A stretch of DNA of 64,000 bases, taken from contig JBBFKY010000005.1 of assembly GCA_037481875.1 (NCBI GenBank), forward strand, positions 124,001-188,000, given 5' to 3'. Shown piece by piece: positions 7,242 through 14,847 of the stretch. The notes beneath the pieces are model-generated. The model was not told the DNA's origin. It did not search any database and saw only the letters and a program-made list of their open reading frames with translations. Within the stretch, counting starts at the first letter, position 1; each line of letters opens with the position of its first letter. Source of the stretch: Desulfosoma sp. (GTDB lineage: Bacteria > Desulfobacterota > Syntrophobacteria > Syntrophobacterales > DSM-9756). The translations under genes were made by a program, and so were the position numbers.

Positions 7242-9227
7242 ATGCGCATCCATCACGTGCGACGTATCAGCCAAGCCTATTTTTTGATGCTCTTTCTGTT
7301 TTTCTGTGCCGTGACTCGGGTGGGCGTCCATTGGACGGAGATTCGTGCCTGGCCCGTCAATTGGTTTCTTCAACTGAATCCACTGAATGCTTTATCCACC
7401 GCCTTAGGCACAGGAACCCTTTTTGCCGGCCTTTTTTGGGGCCTCGTGACCCTTTCGATCACGCTTCTTTTCGGACGTTTCTTCTGCGGCTGGATTTGCC
7501 CTCTGGGAACACTGCATCACCTTATGGGCTGGCTGGCGTCACGTCGTCAAACCTTTTCCCAGCGCATGGCCGACAATGCCCCACACGGAGCGCACCAACT
7601 CAAATTCTACTTCCTCTTCTTTTTTCTCGGTATGGCGTGCGGTCCACTCTGGACCCTCGATCGGTGGGCACATTGGGAAACCGGAGCCAAAACGTTTACT
7701 CTTTTGGGCGCCGTTGTCTTTCTCGTTCTGGCCACCGGGTTTCGAGAAAAACAGCTTTCCCCCAAAGCACCTTTCCGGATTGAAGAAGGTCTCCTAGGCA
7801 CCCTCGTGTTCGTTTTGGGTCTCCTTTTGGCTAGATTCCCCGCCGCTGTGGGATCATTGCAGACCGGCCTCTTGGATCCCATCGCTTTGATTCAAAGGTC
7901 ATTGAACCAAGTAGTGTTTCCGGCCCTGGGACTTTTCCAACCGCAAGGGCTTTCCGGAAACCGATGGACTCAAGGGGCCTGGCTTCTCGGAACCGTCTTT
8001 TTTACTGCTTTGGGCCTCAACTTCATCAAACCCCGTTTCTATTGCCGTTACCTCTGTCCGGCCGGAGCTCTCATGCATCTTGTGGGACAAAGATCCTTGT
8101 GGCGCATGACAAGAATCGAAGACCGCTGCACCGACTGCAAACGCTGTGAAACGGTCTGTGATGCGGCCTGTCGACCTTCCGGGGAACTCATGGCAGGGGA
8201 ATGCACTCTATGCAGCAATTGCCTGGTGATTTGTCCTGAAAAGGCTATTACTTACACTTGGGCCCAACCTGCTTTCGGAGTTTCTTCCTTGAGCCCGGTC
8301 AATTTGTCTCGACGTCGAACTTTGGCCGCTCTAGGCGTAGGACTTTTGGCTGCCCCTGTTTCTCGATTGGACGGCTTGGTGCAGCGGCGCTTTCCACCCA
8401 CCGTGGTGCGACCTCCAGGATCCCTTCCGGAACCGGAATTCTTGCGCCGATGTATCAAATGCGGTCAGTGCCTACGCATTTGTCCCACCAATGTTTTGCA
8501 GCCTGCTTTATGGGAAGCGGGCCTGGAAGGGTTGTGGACACCGGTTTTGGATTTTCGAGCGGGAACCAGCGGCTGCCAGTACCAATGTGTGGCCTGCAGC
8601 CGCATCTGTCCCACGGCGGCTATTCGCAGACTTACCTTGGACGAAAAGCATGGTACCGGGGATTTTGCTGCGCGAGGCCCTGTTCGCATCGGAGCGGCTT
8701 TTGTGGACCGAAATCGTTGCCTGCCGTGGGCGTTTGGAAAGCCATGCATTGTGTGCGAAGAAAACTGCCCTGTAAGTCCCAAGGCGATTCAGACTGTAGA
8801 AACCCTGGAAAAACTGCCGCTGCCTCCCTTATGCGTCACCGCACGCGAAGGAAACCGCTGGATCGTGCATGGGTTTCGCCCATTAGAAAATGCGGTGCCT
8901 CTGGATAACCTCTGGCTGGTTCAGGACCCTTTGGATAGGTCTCAACACTGGCCCATTCGCGATTGGGGTGACGGATGGATTCAGGTGTCTTACGTTGAGC
9001 AAACGAGCGGCCAAGGAGAGGCATCCTTTGAGGATTCTCCATGCTCTGTTTACCTTGCGGTGAAACTGAAACGCCCTGTGGTGGATCTCACGCGATGCGT
9101 TGGATGCGGTATCTGTGAGCATGAATGTCCCGTTCGAGGGGTTCCGGCCATTCGCGTTTCGCCAGAAAACGAATCGCGCCATCCAGAACGATCCCTTCTG
9201 GCAAGACGCTCATCCGGCCGATCCTGA
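7242..9227 (+). CDS. Membrane polyferredoxin (NapH/FixG-like N-terminus, NapG-like C-terminus)
   Basis: 661 residues. The N-terminal third has several membrane helices and the two NapH/FixG-type motifs FFCGWICPLG (near residue 80) and YCRYLCPAG (near 268). Then come clusters of [4Fe-4S] cysteines: CTDCKRC and CTLCSNC (about 297-330), and after a second hydrophobic stretch with RRRTLAALG (a buried Tat-like motif near 355) the sets CIKCGQC (404), CVACSRIC (448), CIVCEENC (near 505) and CVGCGIC (618). This order looks like a NapH-like quinol oxidase fused to a NapG-like ferredoxin. It probably passes electrons between the quinone pool and an exported partner, perhaps the neighbouring Tat proteins. 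It is followed after 43 bases by the aldo/keto reductase gene. Confidence 0.85.
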   Translation: MRIHHVRRISQAYFLMLFLFFCAVTRVGVHWTEIRAWPVNWFLQLNPLNALSTALGTGTLFAGLFWGLVTLSITLLFGRFFCGWICPLGTLHHLMGWLASRRQTFSQRMADNAPHGAHQLKFYFLFFFLGMACGPLWTLDRWAHWETGAKTFTLLGAVVFLVLATGFREKQLSPKAPFRIEEGLLGTLVFVLGLLLARFPAAVGSLQTGLLDPIALIQRSLNQVVFPALGLFQPQGLSGNRWTQGAWLLGTVFFTALGLNFIKPRFYCRYLCPAGALMHLVGQRSLWRMTRIEDRCTDCKRCETVCDAACRPSGELMAGECTLCSNCLVICPEKAITYTWAQPAFGVSSLSPVNLSRRRTLAALGVGLLAAPVSRLDGLVQRRFPPTVVRPPGSLPEPEFLRRCIKCGQCLRICPTNVLQPALWEAGLEGLWTPVLDFRAGTSGCQYQCVACSRICPTAAIRRLTLDEKHGTGDFAARGPVRIGAAFVDRNRCLPWAFGKPCIVCEENCPVSPKAIQTVETLEKLPLPPLCVTAREGNRWIVHGFRPLENAVPLDNLWLVQDPLDRSQHWPIRDWGDGWIQVSYVEQTSGQGEASFEDSPCSVYLAVKLKRPVVDLTRCVGCGICEHECPVRGVPAIRVSPENESRHPERSLLARRSSGRS

Positions 9228-9270
9228 AGATTAGGCATTTTGAAATGTCAAAAAACATGGAGGACTGATT

Positions 9271-10530
9271 ATGCATCGGGAAAAAGACGTGATCACCACA
9301 AGCGGTGCCGGAACCCTTTCACGCCGAAGATTCCTCAAGGCGGCCGCCATTCTAGGCCTTGCGGGAACAACGGCGACGGTTACGCAATTTCCTTCACTGG
9401 GAAAGGCTCAGGAATCGTCAACTTCCCAAAGAGTTCCCCAACGACCTTTTGGAGCTTCCAAGATTCCCGTATCCGTTTTGTCTTTGGGAGGTATGTTTGA
9501 CACAGGATCCAACCAGACTTTGCTTCGGCAGGCTTTGCGTTGGGGTGTGACTTATTGGGACACGGCGGACTGTTACGGAGGCGGTCGCAGTGAAGAGGGT
9601 ATCGGTGCTTTTTTTGCGCGATTTCCTGAAACAAGAAAAGAAGTGTTTCTGGTAACCAAATCTGATGCTCGAGATCCCGCCGGAATGACCAAACTGCTGC
9701 AACGCAGTCTGGAACGCATGCAAACGGACTGGATTGATCTGTACTTTCTGCATGCCGTAGATGACATTAAAGAACTGACACAGGATGTGCGCCGCTGGGC
9801 GGAGCAAGCAAAAGCTTCGGGGAAAATTCGCCTTTTCGGCTTCAGTACCCACGCCAATATGGCTCAGTGCCTGGAAGGAGCGGCTCGGCTGGGTTGGGTG
9901 GACGGCATAATGTTTACTTACAATTTTCGACTCATGCACGACGATGCCATGAAACGGGCCATTGACCGCTGCGTCGCCGCCGGCATTGGTCTCACAGCCA
10001 TGAAAACGCAAGGAGGCGGACCTTTTCGAGCGGATTCTTCAGCCGAAGGCGCTTTGGCCGAAAAGCTGCTGGCACGAGGTTTTACGGACAAGCAGGCCAA
10101 GCTCAAAGCCGTCTGGGAAGATACACGCATTGCGAGTATCTGTTCACAGATGCCCACCATGACCATCCTCATGAGCAATGTCGCGGCGGCCCTGGATCGA
10201 ACCTCGCTCAGCCGAGAAGAACAAAACGAATTGCGGCACTATGCCGAAGCCACTCGAAGCCAGTATTGCGCCGGATGCGCCGCTGTCTGTGCTCATGCCG
10301 CCCAAGCCCCCATCTTCGACATGATGCGAAGCCTCATGTACGCTCGGGACTATGGCGACATGGCGGCGGCGTGCGAAGTCCTGCAGCCCCTCGCGCAAGG
10401 AGGCGTCTTTGCGACCTTGAACGAGGCCCGGCTGAAAGAGGCTGAAAGACGCTGTCCTCATGGTCTTCCCCTTCGCCGCCTTGTGTCTGAAGCGGCCCAG
10501 CTTGCTCGAAACCTTAAAATATCGGTTTGA
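9271..10530 (+). CDS. Tat-exported aldo/keto reductase with C-terminal cysteine cluster
   Basis: 419 residues. A twin-arginine signal (LSRRRFLKAAA, residues 17-27) precedes an aldo/keto reductase barrel. The catalytic tetrad is recognisable: WDTADCYGGG (Asp and Tyr), VTKSD (Lys) and YFLHAVD (His). The C-terminal third is all-helical with CAGCAAVC and a later RCPHG, resembling the iron-sulfur extension of the MJ1432-type reductases, though one cysteine of a standard CxxCxxC set is displaced. Export of a nicotinamide-type barrel is unusual, so the electron donor may be an iron-sulfur protein instead. ATG 9271 follows ATGGAGGA at about six bases. Same direction and close to the polyferredoxin. 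Confidence 0.85.
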   Translation: MHREKDVITTSGAGTLSRRRFLKAAAILGLAGTTATVTQFPSLGKAQESSTSQRVPQRPFGASKIPVSVLSLGGMFDTGSNQTLLRQALRWGVTYWDTADCYGGGRSEEGIGAFFARFPETRKEVFLVTKSDARDPAGMTKLLQRSLERMQTDWIDLYFLHAVDDIKELTQDVRRWAEQAKASGKIRLFGFSTHANMAQCLEGAARLGWVDGIMFTYNFRLMHDDAMKRAIDRCVAAGIGLTAMKTQGGGPFRADSSAEGALAEKLLARGFTDKQAKLKAVWEDTRIASICSQMPTMTILMSNVAAALDRTSLSREEQNELRHYAEATRSQYCAGCAAVCAHAAQAPIFDMMRSLMYARDYGDMAAACEVLQPLAQGGVFATLNEARLKEAERRCPHGLPLRRLVSEAAQLARNLKISV

Positions 10531-10631
10531 AAAAGCGGGTTAATGTTTCGCTCACATCCGCTTGAAATTGTGTGGAGAAACGGGACGCTTTGAGCTTTCC
10601 GTCAAAAAGCGATCTAGCTCTTTTCTCTGAA

Positions 10632-10667
10632 AAACGGCCTGGAGCCGTCAGATCTCCACGGCCGTTT
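10632..10667. terminator. Strong hairpin after the aldo/keto reductase gene
   Basis: AAACGGCC + TGGAG pairs with CTCCA + GGCCGTTT, thirteen base pairs with one bulged C and a nine-base loop. It is preceded by AAAA and followed by TTTATG. Likely the terminator of the redox operon and an insulator for the downstream sigma-54 promoter. The U-run is short. Confidence 0.55.
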
Positions 10668-10690
10668 ATGTATGCAAATCTTACGCACCA

Positions 10691-10732
10691 TGTGCAATCC
10701 GTTGCACACCCCATGCGGCAATCTTTTGCACA
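10691..10732 (+). promoter_or_regulatory. Paired upstream activator sites of the PEP-CTERM gene
   Basis: A perfect inverted repeat TGTGCAA-TCCG-TTGCACA (10691-10708) is followed 24 bases later by a half-conserved version with the same TTGCACA right arm (10726-10732). The position, roughly 140-180 bases before the predicted start, is usual for sites bound by sigma-54 enhancer-binding proteins. Both right arms run on into CACCCC, as does the promoter itself. Confidence 0.6.
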
Positions 10733-10848
10733 CCCCTCGTGGATACGGGAATCCGCCTTTTACCACTCCCTTTTGACCAAACCCATATCCTACTGACTTT
10801 TCATGAAAACTTCCTTCCTCGTTTCATGCGTTTTGAATTCTCGTTACT

Positions 10849-10863
10849 TGGCACACCCCTTGC
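10849..10863 (+). promoter_or_regulatory. Sigma-54 promoter of the PEP-CTERM gene
   Basis: TGGCAC-N5-TTGC with the -24 GG (10850-10851) and -12 GC (10862-10863) exactly ten bases apart, a full match to the RpoN consensus core. Transcription would start near 10875, giving a leader of about 75 bases. PEP-CTERM genes are known to be RpoN/PrsR-dependent in some bacteria. Confidence 0.8.
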
Positions 10864-10948
10864 TGTGCGTTTAGGCACGGAAAAAAATAGAGGCTTTTCT
10901 GAACGCTTGATTCATGGATCTTAGAACTGCGAAGGAGAGGAGCTTTTT

Positions 10949-11746
10949 ATGAAAAGGTTCATGCCGTTTTGGCTTTTCCTGGCCTTATGCCTGTTTTCCG
11001 TAACACCATGCCTCGGAACCCCATTTACCTTTTACGACGACAGTATATATTGGCCTGGTTGGGCAAATAACTCACCGTCTGACAATGGTAAGGACACCAT
11101 CGGCGATCCAAATTTTACGGGCGGCACGGTTAAAATCGATGAACTTGGGTATTTAACCCAAATTACGTTTTCCTTTGCCTCTTGGGGCAATACGAACAAC
11201 GGCTGGAACAAACTGGAGCCTGGGGATCTTTTCTTAAGCATTGATAATGATACGAACTGGGAATACGTCGTCTATACGGACAATAACAAATTAGACGGCA
11301 CAATACCTTCCCCGTGGAATTATAATCTCTATGCCATAGACATTTCTTTAGACAATGGAAGCGCTTATCAAACATCCGGACAGGATAACACAGGCTTCTG
11401 GAGTGGTTATAATATTCGTCACAACCACCCCATCGGGCTGAATTCCCTTCCCAGTGGTGCATCTCTGGAGGGAGCTGTGGAGTTTAGTGGCTGGGGAACC
11501 ACAAATCTGACTTTTATCTTCCCTGCTGACAAGATTCTTCTCGATGCGGGTCTGCTCACCATTGGGTTTACTGTGAACTGCGCAAATGATGTCATCTACG
11601 AAACAGTTGAGTTATCACTTCCACCTCAGAATGTGGTCCCCGAGCCCGCCTCGATGCTTCTTATGGGATCAGGACTGGTGGGTTTGGCAGGTTTTCTGCG
11701 CGCTCGAAAAAAGGGAAACGGTAAAAGAACCGCAGCACAGTCGTGA
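10949..11746 (+). CDS. PEP-CTERM sorting domain protein
   Basis: 265 residues. A Sec signal peptide (about 1-24: basic MKRF, hydrophobic core, TPCLG) precedes an exported domain rich in Asn, Asp, Trp and Tyr. The C-terminus carries the PEP-CTERM sorting signal: VPEPASMLLMGSGL, a short hydrophobic helix, then the basic tail RARKKGNGKR. Such proteins are processed by exosortase and linked to extracellular polysaccharide or biofilm. No exosortase gene is present in the window. The body has low similarity to anything I recognise. ATG 10949 follows GGAGAGGAG. Single-gene unit between its own sigma-54 promoter and a terminator. Confidence 0.9.
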   Translation: MKRFMPFWLFLALCLFSVTPCLGTPFTFYDDSIYWPGWANNSPSDNGKDTIGDPNFTGGTVKIDELGYLTQITFSFASWGNTNNGWNKLEPGDLFLSIDNDTNWEYVVYTDNNKLDGTIPSPWNYNLYAIDISLDNGSAYQTSGQDNTGFWSGYNIRHNHPIGLNSLPSGASLEGAVEFSGWGTTNLTFIFPADKILLDAGLLTIGFTVNCANDVIYETVELSLPPQNVVPEPASMLLMGSGLVGLAGFLRARKKGNGKRTAAQS

Positions 11747-11812
11747 TGTGAAAAGACTTCCAACCGTAAAGAGTCTGACATAAGACGTAAAACCTTTAAA
11801 GAAACCGACAGA

Positions 11813-11850
11813 CCGGCGGCATTGTCTTCCTTCAGTGCCGCCGGCTTTTT
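11813..11850. terminator. Rho-independent terminator after the PEP-CTERM gene
   Basis: CCGGCGGCA (11813-11821) pairs perfectly with TGCCGCCGG (11836-11844) around a 14-base loop, then CTTTTTGTTTT. It lies between convergent genes and may also stop hisHF transcripts, though the T-run favours the plus strand. Confidence 0.85.
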
Positions 11851-11854
11851 GTTT

Positions 11855-13453
11855 TCATCTTTCAGGCGTTCTATGGGGCGTGGGTCGAACAGGGACTTTG
11901 CCTTGAAGAAAGGTTTTAACGGCACCGATGGAGACTTCGTTTCGGTGAAAAATACCGGCGGCTAGGGCCGATTCCGCCCGTGTTCGCGTAAAGACTTCCA
12001 GAAAGTGTTCCGCGCAGCCGGCTCCACTGGAAGCAATCACGGGAAGGCCCACGGACTCTTTGACGGCGTTGATGAGCTCCACATCAAATCCCATATTGGT
12101 GCCGTCCCGGTCGATACAGTTGAGCAGAATCTCGCCGGCTCCCAATTCCTCGCACACTCGAGCCAGAGTCACAGCATCCACGGGTCTTCCTTCCCGCCCT
12201 CCTTTGATGGTGCACTGATACCAACAATAACGTTCTCCATGCGGCCCCGGGATTTGTGTTTCCAACACATGATGGGGCACTTCATGCGGGGAGGCTACAT
12301 AAACCCTTCGCGGATCGATGGAAATAACCACAGCCTGGCTGCCGTAAAGACGTGAAATGGTTTCAATCGCGCTTCGGCCTGTGGCTTTTCCCGTGCGTAG
12401 CACATCTTCAACGATGAGCACAGCGTCGCTTCCGATAGAAACTTTATCGGCTCCGGACCGAAAGTAGGCGGAAGCTACCTGAAGCGCACTGTATTCGGTG
12501 CCGTCCTTATCCACATAATCTCGAATGCCGCCTCCGATGGTCAAGGGCACAAAGACATTTTCTGAAGTCCTTTCAAGGACTTCAAGCATGGGAAGATCCT
12601 TGAGGGGAAAATCGCGAAAGCCGGTAATGTTCAGAAAAGTGATTTCGTCGGCCCCTTCCTCGTAGTAGCGTCGCGCCAAATCCACGGGTTTTCCCAAGTT
12701 ACGGACCACACCTTTTTCACGCACATCGTACTGGTCCCCTTTGGTCACCACCAGGTCTCCCTGATCGTTGGATCGCACATCCAGGCAGGCGATAATGCGC
12801 TTGGCCAGCTGGGTTCGCGCCGGGGCTTTGGGCGGAAGCACGCTCGGTGCCTCCAAAGCTTCCAGAAAATTTTTAAGAATTCCGAGGCCGACAGAGCCGC
12901 TCTTTTCAGGGTGAAACTGCACGGCGGCCACACGCCCCTTTTGCACGGCACTTACGAATTCTCGGCCGTAATCGGTTGTCGTAAGAACCAACTCGGAATC
13001 TTCGGGATCCACGTGGTAGGAATGCACAAAATAGAATTTTTCCTCACCCTCCAAACCTTGAAACAGGGCTGAGGGTTTACGCGGTTTGATACCATTCCAG
13101 CCGATGTGCGGCACGGCCAGATTCACTCGAAACCGGCGTACCCTGCCTTTGAAGAAACCAAGGCCTTCCTCGCTGGGATCTTCTTCACTCCTTTGAAACA
13201 GGACCTGAAGGCCCAAACAAATGCCCAGAAAAGGGCGGTTCGCTTCCAAGTAACGGCGCAGAGGTTCCACAAATCCTTTGTTTCGAAGCGCCCGCATCAT
13301 GGACCCGAAAGCGCCCACTCCTGGAAAGACCAGCTTTTCCGCAGACAAAATATCCTCGGCACTTTGCACGAAACGCACCGAATGCCCAAGGCTTTGAATG
13401 GCGTTGACCACACTTCGCACATTTCCCGCGCCGTAATCCAAAAGTGTCACCAT
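11855..13453 (-). CDS. hisHF: Imidazole glycerol phosphate synthase, HisH-HisF fusion
   Basis: 532 residues joining the glutaminase HisH (about 1-205; Cys in GICLGLQ, His in QFHPEKS) to the cyclase HisF (from about 217; RIIACLDVR and ISIDPRRVYV carry the two catalytic Asp). It makes imidazole glycerol phosphate and AICAR in histidine synthesis. The HisF half has the insertions and wording of eukaryotic HIS7 (NDQGDLVVTKGDQYDVREK, RYCWYQCTIKGGRE, GEILLNCIDRDG) rather than the shorter bacterial HisF. Bacteria usually encode two separate subunits. ATG 13453 has AGGAGG about ten bases upstream. No other his gene is adjacent; hisC is about 30 kb away. Confidence 0.93.
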   Translation of the reverse strand: MVTLLDYGAGNVRSVVNAIQSLGHSVRFVQSAEDILSAEKLVFPGVGAFGSMMRALRNKGFVEPLRRYLEANRPFLGICLGLQVLFQRSEEDPSEEGLGFFKGRVRRFRVNLAVPHIGWNGIKPRKPSALFQGLEGEEKFYFVHSYHVDPEDSELVLTTTDYGREFVSAVQKGRVAAVQFHPEKSGSVGLGILKNFLEALEAPSVLPPKAPARTQLAKRIIACLDVRSNDQGDLVVTKGDQYDVREKGVVRNLGKPVDLARRYYEEGADEITFLNITGFRDFPLKDLPMLEVLERTSENVFVPLTIGGGIRDYVDKDGTEYSALQVASAYFRSGADKVSIGSDAVLIVEDVLRTGKATGRSAIETISRLYGSQAVVISIDPRRVYVASPHEVPHHVLETQIPGPHGERYCWYQCTIKGGREGRPVDAVTLARVCEELGAGEILLNCIDRDGTNMGFDVELINAVKESVGLPVIASSGAGCAEHFLEVFTRTRAESALAAGIFHRNEVSIGAVKTFLQGKVPVRPTPHRTPER

Positions 13454-13521
13454 GATGCTGGATCCTCCTAGAGCCTATTCAAGAACGACAAAAACCTTTG
13501 GATCGATTGCCGTTCGTGCAT

Positions 13522-13546
13522 AGGGGCGAGGCGTCGCCTCGCCCCT
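13522..13546. repeat. Perfect 25-base intergenic palindrome
   Basis: AGGGGCGAGGCG and CGCCTCGCCCCT flank a single T: twelve perfect pairs. The cleanest copy of the AGGGGCG family here, between hisHF and the phosphodiesterase gene. Confidence 0.85.
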
Positions 13547-13637
13547 TGAAATCTGAAACGGGTTTTTCTGGAAGCGGAAGGCCTTGGCCCACACTGATCG
13601 CAGACGAAGCGCCTCGACTTTCCTGACAGGTTCGTGT

Positions 13638-14483
13638 TCAGACGTGTGCTGAGCGCTTTGCTTTTCCACATAATTCGTCAGGTCGATCGGATATGACGGC
13701 GGAAACACTCCAGTTTTGAAGCTTTTGAACCCTGGTGGAATCGTTCACGGTCCAGGCAATGACGGGAATCCCCTCGTTGCGGCATGCCTCTATCATTTCC
13801 GGGTGCACTCGGCTTTGCTCGGGATGAAAAGAGAAAGCTTTCCAAGCCCTCACAAGACCCACGGGATCCTTGACGTCATCGCTGACCAAAACTCCGGTTG
13901 CCACCGGAACCTTCAGGGCCCGAACTCGGGAAAGCACCTCTAAGTGAAAAGAAGACAAGAGCACTTGAGAAACCATGCCCAGTTCGGTGATGAGTCTCAA
14001 CGTCTCTTGCACAAGTCGCTCGTGATGTTCCGCCTTTCCCTTGATCTCCACGTTGACCAGCCATCCAAGGTTTCGAGTCATTTCAAGAGCTTCCCTTAGA
14101 GTCGGAATGCGCAGGACCTTGGATGGGGTTTGATGGGCATTGTCATGGAGCTTATTTTTTCTAAAGTCTACAATATTAAGAGCCGCCAATTCCGACCGAG
14201 AGAAGTTCCACACATACCAGGGTCGTCGTTCCGGGTAAAGACTTGGCGCATTTGTGGTTCGTTCCAGAGTGTCGTCATGAAGCACCATGGGAACCCCATC
14301 AGCGGAAAGTTGCACATCCAATTCCCAAAAATGGGCTCCAGATCGAAACCCGAGCAAAGCTGTCTCCAAGGTGTTTTCCGGCCCCAGAGCCAATCCTCCT
14401 CGATGCGCTCCAATCCAAAACACATTGGATTCCCTAAGATCTTTCCACGTCGCCATGGCCCCTTCTCGACACCCCGTCACCAT
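13638..14483 (-). CDS. Glycerophosphodiester phosphodiesterase
   Basis: 281 residues from the first ATG, 272 from the one at 14456. It has the GDPD motifs in order: GAHRGG (His-Arg pair), PENTLET, WELDVQLSADG and VLHDDTLERTT near the N-terminus, VNVEIKG (metal-binding Glu) in the middle and VIAWTVND near the C-terminus. It hydrolyses glycerophosphodiesters to glycerol 3-phosphate and an alcohol. No signal peptide, so it is probably cytoplasmic. The start is uncertain: neither ATG has a well-spaced ribosome binding site. Stands alone, about 180 bases upstream of hisHF. Confidence 0.9.
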   Translation of the reverse strand: MVTGCREGAMATWKDLRESNVFWIGAHRGGLALGPENTLETALLGFRSGAHFWELDVQLSADGVPMVLHDDTLERTTNAPSLYPERRPWYVWNFSRSELAALNIVDFRKNKLHDNAHQTPSKVLRIPTLREALEMTRNLGWLVNVEIKGKAEHHERLVQETLRLITELGMVSQVLLSSFHLEVLSRVRALKVPVATGVLVSDDVKDPVGLVRAWKAFSFHPEQSRVHPEMIEACRNEGIPVIAWTVNDSTRVQKLQNWSVSAVISDRPDELCGKAKRSAHV

Positions 14484-14545
14484 TGCTCTACAGCCCGCGC
14501 CTAAGGTTGCAACCCCATGTTTCGTAAAGGAGAAAGGAGCTGCCC

Positions 14546-14794
14546 GTGCCCGTCCATATTGTGAACCATCCGCTCGTTCGCCACAAATTGGGCCTCATGC
14601 GCAAACATAATATCAGCACCAAGGATTTTCGTGAACTCGCATCGGAACTGGCCCGCATATTGACCTGGGTTGTTTTCGCCATCGGGGGCATGGATTTCTC
14701 GGCGGGAGATTTCACCATCAAGGGAATCGGGCTTGTGGGTATCAGCGGTGTGGCCCTGAACCTTCTCCTGCCCGGCCGGGCCGAACGAGGGTAG
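14546..14794 (+). pseudogene. In-frame upp'-'uraA deletion remnant
   Basis: 82 codons. Residues 1-40 match the N-terminus of uracil phosphoribosyltransferase ([18 protein letters not shown] then [13 protein letters not shown]). At that point, where Upp continues YEA, the frame switches to one hydrophobic helix and tail ([15 protein letters not shown] then [18 protein letters not shown]) resembling the last 40 residues of uracil/xanthine permeases. upp and uraA are commonly adjacent, so an internal deletion has joined the head of one to the tail of the other, near 14666. Neither activity can remain. The GTG start keeps a good ribosome binding site (GGAG repeated at 14529-14540), so a small membrane peptide may still be made. 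Confidence 0.8.
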
Positions 14795-14847
14795 AAAGCC
14801 GGCGCCTAAGCCTTGGCATCCGAACACTGATTTTTCTGAACCCAATA

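Larger units (their letters stand above)
10531..10948. other. 418-base control region of the PEP-CTERM gene
   Basis: Contains the terminator-like hairpin (10632-10667), the activator sites (10691-10732) and the sigma-54 promoter (10849-10863). No gene is supported. Confidence 0.7.
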
